From Pseudomonas entomophila L48 (GTDB taxonomy: Bacteria; Pseudomonadota; Gammaproteobacteria; Pseudomonadales; Pseudomonadaceae): 64,000 bases of DNA. Within the stretch, counting starts at the first letter, position 1; each line of letters opens with the position of its first letter. Location: contig NC_008027.1 in NCBI RefSeq assembly GCF_000026105.1, forward strand, positions 2,866,501-2,930,500. Direction: 5' to 3'. A model generated the notes under the pieces. It saw only the letters and a program-made list of their open reading frames with translations. It did no database searches and had not been told where the DNA came from. Made by a program: the position numbers and the translations under genes. Of the stretch, positions 1 through 8,624 are shown piece by piece.

Positions 1-1
1 G

Positions 2-376
2 TTTCTCGGGACGCTGACGGCGATCCATGACGGCGAGATGCCCTGGAAGGGCTACACGCCACCACCCGGCCTGCCGAAGACCGAGCACCCGGTGGTGGTG
101 CGACATCCGCAGACTGGGCGGCCGTCGTTGTTCGTCAATTCGGGTTTCACCTCGCATATCGTGCAGTTGTCGGCGGGCGAGAGTCAGATGCTGTTGAACC
201 TGTTGTTCGACCTGGTGGCGCGTGAGCCGGTGTTGAGCTGCCGGGTGCGCTGGGCACCGGGAACCCTGGTGTTCTGGGACAACCGGTGTACCCAGCACCA
301 TGCGGTTTGGGATTATTTCCCGCATTCGCGGTATGGGGAGCGGGTGACGATTCTTGGGGGGCGGCCGCAGGCTTGA
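2..376 (+). CDS. TauD/TfdA-family Fe(II)/2-oxoglutarate dioxygenase, C-terminal part
   Basis: The reading frame is open from the left edge, so only the last ~124 residues are seen. They contain the family's HPxTGRxxLFVN stretch, and near the end WDNRCTQHHAVWDY followed by RYGERVTI. In TauD enzymes the second His of the iron-binding triad and the Arg that binds 2-oxoglutarate lie there. These enzymes hydroxylate taurine or other alkyl sulfonates/sulfates to release sulfite or sulfate. The substrate cannot be told from this half. The stop at 374-376 is followed by an inverted repeat rather than by another same-strand gene. Confidence 0.85.
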   Translation, partial: FLGTLTAIHDGEMPWKGYTPPPGLPKTEHPVVVRHPQTGRPSLFVNSGFTSHIVQLSAGESQMLLNLLFDLVAREPVLSCRVRWAPGTLVFWDNRCTQHHAVWDYFPHSRYGERVTILGGRPQA

Positions 377-449
377 CGCGGGGTGGCGGGCAGGTGCTTG
401 TTTCAGGGTATGCAGCGCTCTAGAGATCGAGCGCCGCCCGCGCGGCGCA

Positions 450-510
450 TCGCGGATGAATCCGCTCCTACAAACGGACAGGCGCTCTGTAGGAGCGGAT
501 TCATCCGCGA
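450..510. repeat. REP-type inverted repeat pair
   Basis: The 23-base arms at 450-472 and 488-510 are perfect reverse complements, separated by 15 bases. The core gcggatgaatccgc is itself nearly palindromic. The same arm family recurs at 7767-7851 and 58228-58294. It sits between the convergent dioxygenase and SGNH-like genes, the usual place for Pseudomonas REP elements, where it can form a hairpin at transcript ends. Confidence 0.85.
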
Positions 511-517
511 TGCGGTC

Positions 518-1240
518 TCATGGGCTCCGCAACGCCAAAGCCGGGCCCTTCGAAGGGACTTGACGCAGCAACTGCCCCAGCACCAGCTCGCCAAACGCGA
601 GGTTGCCATGCAACGGGTCGTCCACCTCGCAGAACTCGGCGCGTTGCCGACCTTGGTCGTCGTTGGCAGCCTCACGCACATCGACCAGCTCGACACCCAG
701 GGCCGTCAGGCGCTCGATCAAATGTGTCTGCGCCGCCATGAACACCCGGGCATCGGCCATCGGCGGCACCCGCTGCGGCGGTAGCACGGCGTACACCTTC
801 AGGCCCAGGCCAAGCGCCTGCTCATAAAACGCCAGGGCGGGACGCGACAGGGTGTCGATGATCGCGGCGAACAACGGACCTTCGAGAAACCCGGGGTCGA
901 ACTCGCCCTCCAGGCCCTGGTAGCACAGCCAGTTCTGCCGGGTGGCCAGGTAGTGCAGGCTCAGGCCGATGCTGCTGACCAGCGGACCGGGAATCCTGCC
1001 GAGGCTGGGGGCATCGAGCTGGGCGAGGGCCTGGCGGTACAGCCGCTCGAGTTCGGTGTCGCGGAACACCACGTCATCCGGCGCCAGGGTGAAGAAGTCC
1101 ACCCCGAAATCCCGCCCGGCACCCAGTGGCCCACCGCTGAACGACAGCTGCCTGGCCCTGGCGGCCTGGCCGACGACGCCTAGGTGTGAGTCGCCCAACA
1201 GCAGGAAGCTAGGCGTAGTAATCGAGAATGGCGTCTTCAC
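518..1240 (-). CDS. SGNH/GDSL-like hypothetical protein
   Basis: About 240 residues. Near the N-terminus is LLLGDSHLG, resembling the block I Gly-Asp-Ser motif of SGNH hydrolases. A clear C-terminal DxxH block was not confirmed, so catalysis is uncertain. I chose the GTG at 1238-1240, which has a GAGG about nine bases upstream. A longer frame to 1315 would overlap the upstream gene by over 100 bases and begins with low-complexity Pro/Arg. With this start it overlaps the GSCFA gene by 32 bases, so the two are probably co-translated. GSCFA proteins are related to the same hydrolase superfamily, so the pair may modify one surface glycan or lipid. Confidence 0.6.
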   Translation of the reverse strand: MKTPFSITTPSFLLLGDSHLGVVGQAARARQLSFSGGPLGAGRDFGVDFFTLAPDDVVFRDTELERLYRQALAQLDAPSLGRIPGPLVSSIGLSLHYLATRQNWLCYQGLEGEFDPGFLEGPLFAAIIDTLSRPALAFYEQALGLGLKVYAVLPPQRVPPMADARVFMAAQTHLIERLTALGVELVDVREAANDDQGRQRAEFCEVDDPLHGNLAFGELVLGQLLRQVPSKGPALALRSP

Positions 1241-2243
1241 AGACAAGGTCCTCGCAGGCCAGGGAAGGGGTGGTGGCGGGCGCTGCTGGCGCAGCCTCGG
1301 CATCGAGGCCGGCAAAGAACTGGCGCATCACGAAGGCCACGCCTCCAGGCGTGACTTCGCGCCGGTTCGGTTGGTAGAAGGCGCCCTTGAACGGCGTGCC
1401 GGTGATGATTTCGTAGGACGGGAAGTAGTCTACCTGGGGCAGGTCCTGGCACAGCTGACCGGCCACGGCGCGCAGCACCGACTTGGAGTAGGTGGTGGCG
1501 CTGAGCACGTGCTCGCCGGTGGCGCTGGCGGTGAGGGGAACCGGCGAGACGGTGAGCAGCAGGCGCAGTTCGGGGTTTACCGTGCGCATCAGCGCGATGG
1601 CTTCGGTCATGGCCTGGCAGGTGTCGTTGAAGCCGAAATTGCGAAACTCATGCACCCGAGGATCGAATTCGCCACGCACGGTGCCCGGGCACACCGGGTA
1701 CACGACACCGCTCTCGCGGTTGGCCCAGGCTTCCGTCAGCCCCAGGGTAAAGACGAACACCTTGGCACGGTGCACGGCCAGACGGATCGCCGCGAGGGTT
1801 TGCTCCCGCGAATCGAAGAGTGCCTGTTCGCTGTCGAAGCCTGCCGTTTCCACCGCGGGGCGGAAGGGGTCGAAGAAGCGCCCCTCGTGCTGCCAGGTCT
1901 CGTGCGACTGCGGTTGCGTGCCCAGGGCCCACGTCAGCCATTGGCGCAGCATCGCCGCGGTATAGAGGTTGCCGGCGCGGAACGAGAACACGCCGTACTG
2001 GCGCGCCTTGCGTTCGTCCTCAAGCATCTCGGCCGGCGCCGGCTCGGCATCGAGCCAGTTCATCCCGCGTGCCACCAGGGCCCGGCCGATGTGCTGGGCG
2101 AAACAGGACCCGGCGGTGACGATGGCGTCCTTGGCGTCGATCGTGAACGCGGGCGACCACAGCTCAGCGATCTGCTCGGTGGGCCTGGCGGCAATCGCCG
2201 TGCGCCAGAACGCACGCGGCGGCAGGTATTGGTAGGGGTTCAT
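1209..2243 (-). CDS. GSCFA-domain protein
   Basis: 344 residues with the eponymous GSCFA motif at residues 45-49, followed by QHIGRAL. The GSCFA family is distantly related to SGNH/GDSL esterases, and its Ser may be the nucleophile. Most members are uncharacterised and are found near polysaccharide or lipid genes. The start lies 3 bases after the stop of the GNAT gene, and its 3' end overlaps the SGNH-like gene, giving a three-gene minus-strand operon. There is no signal peptide, so it is probably cytoplasmic. Confidence 0.85.
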   Translation of the reverse strand: MNPYQYLPPRAFWRTAIAARPTEQIAELWSPAFTIDAKDAIVTAGSCFAQHIGRALVARGMNWLDAEPAPAEMLEDERKARQYGVFSFRAGNLYTAAMLRQWLTWALGTQPQSHETWQHEGRFFDPFRPAVETAGFDSEQALFDSREQTLAAIRLAVHRAKVFVFTLGLTEAWANRESGVVYPVCPGTVRGEFDPRVHEFRNFGFNDTCQAMTEAIALMRTVNPELRLLLTVSPVPLTASATGEHVLSATTYSKSVLRAVAGQLCQDLPQVDYFPSYEIITGTPFKGAFYQPNRREVTPGGVAFVMRQFFAGLDAEAAPAAPATTPSLACEDLVCEDAILDYYA

Positions 2244-2246
2244 GGG

Positions 2247-2765
2247 CTATCCGTGCAGGTCGAGGCGGTAGATGAGGTCGTCGCGCCAGGTGCCGCCGAG
2301 CAGGTAGGCGTCGGGTTCCCGGCGTTCGAAGGTGAAACCGCATTTGTCCATCACCCGGCAGGAGGCGACGTTGCCATCGGTGATGGTGGCTTCCAGTGTG
2401 CCGAGGCCAATGGCCGTGGCGTGGCCGATCACTGCCCGAAGGGACTCGGTGCCGAAGCCAAGGCCTTGATGCTCCGGCAGCAGCAGGTAACCGACCTCGG
2501 CATGGCCCGGGCGCAGGATGCGCAAGCCGGTGACCCCCAGGTCTTGCTGGGTTGCCTTGTCGGTCATCACCAGGCAAAGCCAGTGTTCGGCTTTAGCTGT
2601 CCAGGCGGGTAGACGGTGCTCGAAGCCGCGTCGGATTTCGCTTTCCGGCAGCTCGTCGAACACGTGGCGCATGGTTTCAGGCTCACGATGGAGCGTGAGG
2701 AACAGGGGCCAATCGGTTTCGACCAGGGCGCGCAGGTACAGCCGATCGGTGTGCAGCTCCAGCAT
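2247..2765 (-). CDS. GNAT N-acetyltransferase, RimJ/RimL type
   Basis: 172 residues. It opens with ELHTDRLYLRAL, the typical first strand of RimJ/RimL-like acetyltransferases. The acetyl-CoA loop is near residues 100-110 (HQGLGFGTE), and the late NVASCRVMDKCGF segment is standard for the fold. An AGGAG Shine-Dalgarno lies about 5 bases before the ATG. First gene of the GNAT / GSCFA / SGNH-like operon. The acceptor, whether a ribosomal protein, a small amine or an antibiotic, cannot be deduced. Confidence 0.9.
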   Translation of the reverse strand: MLELHTDRLYLRALVETDWPLFLTLHREPETMRHVFDELPESEIRRGFEHRLPAWTAKAEHWLCLVMTDKATQQDLGVTGLRILRPGHAEVGYLLLPEHQGLGFGTESLRAVIGHATAIGLGTLEATITDGNVASCRVMDKCGFTFERREPDAYLLGGTWRDDLIYRLDLHG

Positions 2766-3030
2766 CCGGTGCTCCTAGCGAGAGTGGAGGGCAAGGTGTT
2801 CTTGTACGCGTAGTAAGCAGGATGTTCAAGCGCCTGGGAATCGACTCGATCTTCTGCAAGTGAAGAGTTCCGTTGCTCAAGAGTGCATCATGTACAAGGC
2901 GCGCGGTCTTTCGACGGTTCAATCACGCGACCTAGACGGCACCCGGTTTTACCAGTGCTTGCCGGTCGTCAATGTCTTATATAGGGTATCGCCGGATTGA
3001 CATGGAATTCCAACGCTGAGGAGTGGCACG

Positions 3031-3756
3031 TTGAGTAAGGCTGAAAATAAAGTTCAGACAGCTATAATGCTTGCGTTACATGATTACTGTAATCAAGAGG
3101 GCATGCCTCGCCTGGAGTTATTTCCTCCTTACGCCAACCAGCAGGGGGATACACTGAATAAATTTTGTGCTGACCTCGTAGGTCGGCTCGGTAATGCCAA
3201 ACTCATACTGCTGGAGGTCAAAGAGCTCGATGTGAACACTGGAGAGTTTCCTGCGTTCAGACACTCTCAACATGACGATAATTTGCGATTTGAGAATGTC
3301 GGGGTCCCCTTGGCGTACGCCTACAACACAACCGAAATTTTGGCATATCACAAAAATCCCCGTCCATCGGATTGGGTGAGCTGCACGCTCTCAACAATAA
3401 ACCGCAGCGTGCCCAGCCTGCTTCCTGGGCAATCGCCTGAAATGGCCGCGCACTCCTCTCTGCTCACCTGGTTAAAGGGGACCCGCGGCGAGAATGTTTC
3501 AGATGGCCTCGGCAGGGTGTTCGGCGCCTTTAAAAGTGTGGATCAGTTTAGAAACGGCATGCTGGTCTTGCTGCATAGCATTGATGAAAACATCCTGACC
3601 CGTTTAGATGAGGATGAACTGAGAAAGGTAATAAATCATCTTGAAAATAAACCGTCCCTATCATCGAAAGGCCAAGAAAACCTAACCCGATTGTTAGGTG
3701 AGTCTGCTCGTGTATTCAAAATGTTTTCGCCCGGCAAGAAAAAGCTCACGCCTTGA
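3031..3756 (+). CDS. Orphan protein with a possible PD-(D/E)XK nuclease motif
   Basis: 241 residues, TTG start with GAGGAG upstream. Base composition is markedly lower in GC than in neighbouring genes, with Asn/Lys-rich codons, which suggests recent transfer. I do not recognise the family. Residues 48-64 read Asp48, then a hydrophobic strand ending Glu62-Val63-Lys64, with Glu5 in the first helix. That arrangement matches the E...D...ExK pattern of PD-(D/E)XK nucleases. It stands alone between two ordinary chromosomal blocks with its own 260-base upstream region. A restriction-like or repair role is inference only. Confidence 0.6.
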   Translation: MSKAENKVQTAIMLALHDYCNQEGMPRLELFPPYANQQGDTLNKFCADLVGRLGNAKLILLEVKELDVNTGEFPAFRHSQHDDNLRFENVGVPLAYAYNTTEILAYHKNPRPSDWVSCTLSTINRSVPSLLPGQSPEMAAHSSLLTWLKGTRGENVSDGLGRVFGAFKSVDQFRNGMLVLLHSIDENILTRLDEDELRKVINHLENKPSLSSKGQENLTRLLGESARVFKMFSPGKKKLTP

Positions 3757-3794
3757 TCGGCGGGCATCCGGGTGAGTGCCGGTGGCGCGCGGTA

Positions 3795-3822
3795 CCTGTG
3801 GGAGCCGGCTTTGCCGGCGAAC
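3795..3822. repeat. Single REP-like half element
   Basis: cctgtgggagccggctttgc continuing into cggcgaac. The core gccggctttgccggc is a near-perfect palindrome of the second REP type, which occurs as a pair at 63462-63546. Only one copy is present here, in the 175-base gap upstream of the DUF3142 lipoprotein gene. The rest of that gap shows nothing clear. Confidence 0.55.
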
Positions 3823-3931
3823 ACCAGCCCACCGGAGCTGCGGTGGCGTGGGCTACGTGTTCGTGAGGGGGTGGTTTGAGTTAATATCGCCACCTCGCAA
3901 CGGCGTCCGAGCGCGCCAGACAAAGGACTGT

Positions 3932-5134
3932 ATGCCCGCTACCGCTTTCCTGCGCCGCCTGTTTGCCTGTGCCGTTCTCGGAGCACTGGTCGGCTGCCAG
4001 CCTGAACCCCCATTGCCCCTCGACCAGCAGCTCTATATCTGGCAACGCCAATGGCGGCCAGTCCACGCACAGGCCCTGGCCGAAAGCCGGGCGGATTTCT
4101 CGACCTTGCGGGTATTGGCGCTGCAAGCCCAGCCCAATGCCGGGTGGAGCAGGGCGCTGGTCGACCTGGAGCAATTGAAGGCCGATGGTCGGCCGGCCAT
4201 CGCGGTCGTGCGCCTGGACGGTCAACTCCCTGCGCTGGACCTGGAGGCGGCACGCACCCAGATCGCGCAACTGCTGGCCGACTGGCAGGCTTTCGGTGTG
4301 CCCCTGGGCGGGCTCGAAATCGACCACGACAGTGGCAACGTCCGCCTGCCAGGCTACGCCGACTTTCTCCTGAAACTGCGCGAACAACTGCCGCCCGGCC
4401 TGAAACTGAGCATCACCGCCTTGCCCGCCTGGCTTGACAGCCCGCATCTGCCAGCGCTGCTGCAAGCTGTGGACAGCAGCGTGTTGCAAGTGCATGCGGT
4501 GAGCGACCCTCGGCGGGGTCTGTTCGATCCACTACTGGCCAGGCAATGGGCCGAACAATGGAGCCGCGTCAGCGAAAAGCCGTTCTACATCGCCTTGCCC
4601 GCCTATGGCGTCGCACTGCTGCCAGATGCCGGCGGTGCACCCGTGGTGGAAAGCGAAGTGCCCTTGGACCTTGCCGGCGAGCGTCGAGAGCTGCTGGCCG
4701 ATCCGCAACAACTACTGGACCTTGGACGGCAACTGCGCAACCAGCCGCCCACGCACCTGGCCGGGCTGATCTGGTTCCGCCTGCCGTTGCCCGGTGACCG
4801 CCGCGCCTGGAGCCTGGCCACCCTGAAGGCGGTGGCGCGCGGCGATGAGCTGGCCAGCCAGTGGCAGGTCGAGACGGCTGGGCGCGACGGGCTTTACGAC
4901 ATCACGTTGGCCAACGTCGGCAATCTCGACCTGCCACTACCTGCGCGCGTGGAACTGAAGACCGACGCTTGCGACGCCGCGGACGGGCTCAACGGTTACC
5001 GCTTGCAGCAATCACCTCAACATCTCGTTTTCAACCGCCAGTCCAGCGCGCGTGTCGCGGCTGGCGGCCGGCGCGTGCTCGGCTGGGCACGCTGTCCTGG
5101 AATCGACCAAGGAGCATGGAATGTCTACCCGTAA
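3932..5134 (+). CDS. DUF3142-like lipoprotein
   Basis: 400 residues from the ATG at 3932. It begins with a lipoprotein signal: Arg-Arg, a hydrophobic stretch, then the lipobox LVGC with Cys near residue 20. The frame is open further upstream, but those residues do not look like protein and would bury the signal. The middle part (residues ~50-300) resembles DUF3142, a TIM-barrel-like family of unknown function, with an EIDHDSGN segment that could be an acidic catalytic loop. The 3' end overlaps the next gene by 14 bases, so the two are translationally coupled. Likely anchored in an envelope membrane. Confidence 0.75.
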   Translation: MPATAFLRRLFACAVLGALVGCQPEPPLPLDQQLYIWQRQWRPVHAQALAESRADFSTLRVLALQAQPNAGWSRALVDLEQLKADGRPAIAVVRLDGQLPALDLEAARTQIAQLLADWQAFGVPLGGLEIDHDSGNVRLPGYADFLLKLREQLPPGLKLSITALPAWLDSPHLPALLQAVDSSVLQVHAVSDPRRGLFDPLLARQWAEQWSRVSEKPFYIALPAYGVALLPDAGGAPVVESEVPLDLAGERRELLADPQQLLDLGRQLRNQPPTHLAGLIWFRLPLPGDRRAWSLATLKAVARGDELASQWQVETAGRDGLYDITLANVGNLDLPLPARVELKTDACDAADGLNGYRLQQSPQHLVFNRQSSARVAAGGRRVLGWARCPGIDQGAWNVYP

Positions 5135-7268
5135 CTGGCCTCGGCACCTGTTGTGCCTGTCGCTGAGCGTGCCCTTTGGCCCGGCGCTGGCCTGTGGCCC
5201 CGATTTCCCGATGCAGTTGCTCAGGGACCGGGCACAGGCACTGGCCGAGCTGCCGGAAGGTAATTTCGCTTTCGAAGTGAACCGCCTCGGCCAGCAATTG
5301 GCAGGCCTGAAGCCCACCACGGAAGTCACCCTCATGCCTTACTGGGACGGTGACGACAACGACCGCCCTTACCGTGCGCAACGCAGCCAGGTCGAAGCCA
5401 GCGAGCTGCCGCAAAACCTGCGGGAGAAGGTCGCGCGGCTGCGCACCTTGCAGGATCCGCAACAGGTGGAGGCGCAGGGCGCCGACCTGCCGGATGAACT
5501 GCGCCTCTACATCGCTGGCGCGGTGGCATTCGACGCCGGCGACCATGCCCAGGCGGTGGATTACTTCAACAAGGTGCTGGCGCTGCCCGCCGAACAACGC
5601 AAGCTGCGCAGCACCTGGGCGGCCTACTCCCTGGGACGGGCCCTGGCGGCCCAGAGCCTTGAAGCCGGCGACGATGCGCAGGCAGTACCCGAGCCGTTGC
5701 GGGCCCAGGCACGACAGGCTTTTCAGCAGGCTCGTGCCCTCAGCGCCGAAGGCTTCAGCGACCCGCTCGAACTGGGGGTGGCCAGCCTAGGCGAGGAGGC
5801 CCGCCTGGCCAAGCTCGCCGGCGATTGGGACAGCGCCGTACAGCTGTACGCCAGCCAGAGCCGCCTGGGCTCGGGCAATGGCTACAGCTCGCTCAGGCAA
5901 CTCGCCGACGAGCTGGTGGCCATGCCGGACGAGCCACTGAAAACCCTGTTGCAACAACCCATGGCACGCAAGCTGCTCACCGCCTACCTGCTGAGCCATA
6001 TCGGCTGGGACTACGACAGGCAGCAGCCGGTTGAAGAACGGCGCCTGCCTCGGCTGCTGCAGGCCAGTGTCGGCGACAAGCTCGATGATGCCGACCGCTT
6101 GGCTGCGCTGAGTTATCAAGCGGGCGACTTCGCCGCTGCCGAAGGCTATCTGCGCCATGCCGGCGACACCGGTCTTGCATGGTGGCTGCGCGCCAAGCTG
6201 GCCCTGCGCGAGGGTGACAAGGCCCAGGCGGCGACTGCCTACGCCAAGGCCGCCGCCGCGTTTCCCCGCGACGAATCCTGGGGGGCGCGGCAAACGCCGG
6301 ATTGGGACTACGAAAGCGTGAAACCCGGCTGCCGGGTCGAAGGCGAGGGCGCGATCCTGGCCCTGGAGCGCGGCGATTACCTGCAGGCGTTCGACCAGCT
6401 GTATCGCAGTCAGGAAATCTATTGGCAGGATGCGGCGAACGTGGCCGAGCGGGTGCTGACCCTCGATGAGCTCAAGGGGTATGTCGATGCCCATGTGCCC
6501 GCGCCAGCGGCCGCCAAGGCAGAGGAAGGCAGCTACGTGCCGCGACCGGTGGCGACGCAGTTGCGTGAGCTGCTCGGCCGTCGCCTGCTACGTGAAGGGC
6601 GTTACGACGAGGCACCCAGCTATTTCGACACGCCACAACTGCAAGCCGACGCCAAGGCCTACGTACAGAACCGCAAGGACGCTGTCTCGCGCTGGACGGC
6701 CACCGGCCGGGCCGAGGCACTGTATGCCGCAGCGACATTGGCGCGCACTTCCGGCATGGAGATCCTGGGCTACGAGATGGCGCCGGACTATGCCTGGCTG
6801 GGTGGCGGCTTCAGCCTGGGAAGCGCCGAAATACAACCGGGGCCGTTGATCGGTGCCGGCGAGCTGCAGCGTCAGCAGGCAACCGAAGCCAAGCCCGACC
6901 TGCGCTATCACTACCGCTATGTCGCCGCCGACCTGGCCAACCAGGCCGCGGACAACCTGCCGCACAGCAGCCAGGCCTTCGCTGCGGTGCTGTGCACGGC
7001 GGCCGGCTGGGTGCCTGGTAGCGATCAGGAACGTGCCCTGTACAAGCGCTATGTCGGGCAAGGGCCTTTCGTCGAGTGGGCAGAGGATTTCGGCAAACAG
7101 TGCGAAGCGCCGCGGTTCGACCAGGCCAACAAGCGCTATGTGACTGAGGCGTTGGATACCGCGCGTGACGTGCTGCGACCGTACAAGGCGCAGATCTTGC
7201 CGCTGGGGCTGGTGGCATTGGCTGGCGTTGCCTGGCTGTGGATCAGACGGCGCAAGACGAAGGCCTGA
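5121..7268 (+). CDS. Exported TPR-like protein with C-terminal membrane anchor
   Basis: 715 residues. An N-terminal signal peptide ends around ALACG. The body is Ala/Leu/Gln-rich helical hairpins that read as degenerate tetratricopeptide repeats, such as DAGDHAQAVDYFNKVLALP near residue 140. The C-terminus has one transmembrane helix (ILPLGLVALAGVAWLW) followed by a positive tail RRRKTKA. The predicted layout is a periplasmic scaffold anchored at its C-terminus. The ATG at 5121 has AAGGAG upstream and overlaps the lipoprotein gene, so both probably work in one envelope assembly. No enzymatic motif was seen. Confidence 0.8.
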   Translation: MSTRNWPRHLLCLSLSVPFGPALACGPDFPMQLLRDRAQALAELPEGNFAFEVNRLGQQLAGLKPTTEVTLMPYWDGDDNDRPYRAQRSQVEASELPQNLREKVARLRTLQDPQQVEAQGADLPDELRLYIAGAVAFDAGDHAQAVDYFNKVLALPAEQRKLRSTWAAYSLGRALAAQSLEAGDDAQAVPEPLRAQARQAFQQARALSAEGFSDPLELGVASLGEEARLAKLAGDWDSAVQLYASQSRLGSGNGYSSLRQLADELVAMPDEPLKTLLQQPMARKLLTAYLLSHIGWDYDRQQPVEERRLPRLLQASVGDKLDDADRLAALSYQAGDFAAAEGYLRHAGDTGLAWWLRAKLALREGDKAQAATAYAKAAAAFPRDESWGARQTPDWDYESVKPGCRVEGEGAILALERGDYLQAFDQLYRSQEIYWQDAANVAERVLTLDELKGYVDAHVPAPAAAKAEEGSYVPRPVATQLRELLGRRLLREGRYDEAPSYFDTPQLQADAKAYVQNRKDAVSRWTATGRAEALYAAATLARTSGMEILGYEMAPDYAWLGGGFSLGSAEIQPGPLIGAGELQRQQATEAKPDLRYHYRYVAADLANQAADNLPHSSQAFAAVLCTAAGWVPGSDQERALYKRYVGQGPFVEWAEDFGKQCEAPRFDQANKRYVTEALDTARDVLRPYKAQILPLGLVALAGVAWLWIRRRKTKA

Positions 7269-7314
7269 ACGAGGGGTAATGTGTTGTCAAATGACTGTCG
7301 TCGAGGCTTCTATC

Positions 7315-7737
7315 ATGCGTAGCTTGACGTTGTTGTTGGCAATCACCACCCTCGCGGGTTGCCAGGCCCCCATGCCGGCCGCCAACCCGCAGATGGCCTG
7401 GGTCGATTTCTCGATGCCATTCCCCAATGACCGCGTGCTGCTGGCCGAGCGCCTGGACAAACAGCGCCTGAGCGACGGCCGGTTCTTCCAGGTCAACCCC
7501 GGCAGCCATGAGCTGGTGGTCCGGTTCGACTATGAAGTGAATGGTGGGGGAGGGATGAGCATGATGGGTGGCCCCACCGTGCGGCAGTGCTATCTGACCG
7601 TGAATTACGCGCACTTCAAGGCGGGGCAGCGCTATGTGCTGGAAGCGCGCTCCATGGCCATGACACCGGAGGCGAGGCTGTATGATGCTGGGGGGAGGAT
7701 CGTGGCAGAGGTCAGCGAGTTCTACTGCCTGATGTAA
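7315..7737 (+). CDS. Small putative outer-membrane lipoprotein
   Basis: 140 residues from the ATG at 7315. A short signal ends in the lipobox LAGC, so the mature protein starts at Cys ~16. The mature part is beta-rich and includes a GGGGMSMMGG loop around residues 79-88. An upstream in-frame ATG at 7291 exists but would lengthen the signal unnaturally; GAGG about 9 bases before 7315 favours the shorter form. It follows the TPR-like gene by 46 bases on the same strand and probably completes that envelope operon. Family not recognised. Confidence 0.75.
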   Translation: MRSLTLLLAITTLAGCQAPMPAANPQMAWVDFSMPFPNDRVLLAERLDKQRLSDGRFFQVNPGSHELVVRFDYEVNGGGGMSMMGGPTVRQCYLTVNYAHFKAGQRYVLEARSMAMTPEARLYDAGGRIVAEVSEFYCLM

Positions 7738-7766
7738 CGACGCCACCTTCGTGGCAAAACTGTAAC

Positions 7767-7851
7767 TGTAGGAGCGGCTTCAGCCGCGATCACCCGCGAA
7801 GCGGGTGCCTGCCAGCGCGGTGCCTTCATCGCGGCTGAAGCCGCTCCTACA
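7767..7851. repeat. REP-type inverted repeat pair
   Basis: Perfect 24-base arms at 7767-7790 and 7828-7851 with core gcggcttcagccgc. The 37-base spacer carries its own small palindrome (acccgc/gcgggt). It lies between the lipoprotein and thymidylate-kinase-like genes, and may act as a transcription-attenuating hairpin. Confidence 0.85.
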
Positions 7852-7883
7852 GAGGCCATAAAAATCCATGAGTTGTCTGAAGC

Positions 7884-8492
7884 ATGAATCGTTCGCTGTT
7901 CATTTCCCTGGATGGGCCCAAGGGTACCGGCAAGACCACGTTGCTGGAGTCCGTCACCAGAGCCCTCAGGGCGGACAACAGGAAGGTGATCCGCCTGTGC
8001 GAGAAGAAAAGCGATCCCTACCGGGGTGAAACCATGGCCCTGGTCAACCAGTTCGTCAGGAACCCCTGCCGGGATCTTGAACTGAGCATTTGCAAGCGTT
8101 TTGCACAAAGCCGTCATTGGATGTCCCAGCATGTACTGGCCAAGCAGCCACCGGGCAGCATCATCCTGATTGATCGCTGGTACCCCTCCGATGCCGCGTT
8201 TCGCCGGCTGGTGTCGTTTGCAGAGATTCTGCGCTTGAACATCGAGCGTAACGTGCGGGTACCAGACCTGCACATCGGGGTAGTCACCAAGCCTGAGATT
8301 TCCTGGGCGAGGGCAGCGGCACGCGCGCGCGGGCTGAGCAGTACGGTGATGCATGAACTGGAAGAGCATGTCGCAAGCACCGAGGCATTCCAGCGGGCAG
8401 TTGCAGACAACGGCTGGGTCATGTGCCGAAATGAAGGAACGCTCGAAGATGCGACGTTTCAAGTGGTTTCAGAGATCCATAGTTTGCTCTGA
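7884..8492 (+). CDS. Thymidylate-kinase-like P-loop protein
   Basis: 202 residues. Walker A is GPKGTGKT at residues 11-18, and a DRWYPSD segment near residue 94 corresponds to the DR(Y/H) motif of dTMP kinases. The C-terminal half departs from housekeeping Tmk: the lid region is short, and the usual hydrophobic dTMP pocket is not evident. It stands alone after a REP pair with only a weak ribosome site. It may phosphorylate another nucleotide or a phage/plasmid nucleotide. It is unlikely to be the essential tmk, which I would expect next to holB. Confidence 0.75.
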   Translation: MNRSLFISLDGPKGTGKTTLLESVTRALRADNRKVIRLCEKKSDPYRGETMALVNQFVRNPCRDLELSICKRFAQSRHWMSQHVLAKQPPGSIILIDRWYPSDAAFRRLVSFAEILRLNIERNVRVPDLHIGVVTKPEISWARAAARARGLSSTVMHELEEHVASTEAFQRAVADNGWVMCRNEGTLEDATFQVVSEIHSLL

Positions 8493-8624
8493 TGCGCGCT
8501 GACGGCTGATCGACGCCTCATTTTCACTCCTGAAGTGAAAGTGTTCGCGGGTACAGCCCGTTTTTCCCAGGCGCCAGGCACGCCAGACTGAATGGCGAAT
8601 CAAACCTTTCAGCAGCGAGCAACC

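Noticed and set aside
450..510. Repeats considered as a CRISPR array
   Set aside because: All such repeats here are isolated inverted pairs, not regularly spaced direct repeats, and no cas gene is present.
969..2612. Long plus-strand open frame across the GNAT/GSCFA/SGNH operon
   Set aside because: It runs across three real minus-strand genes and their junctions; composition is that of an antisense shadow.
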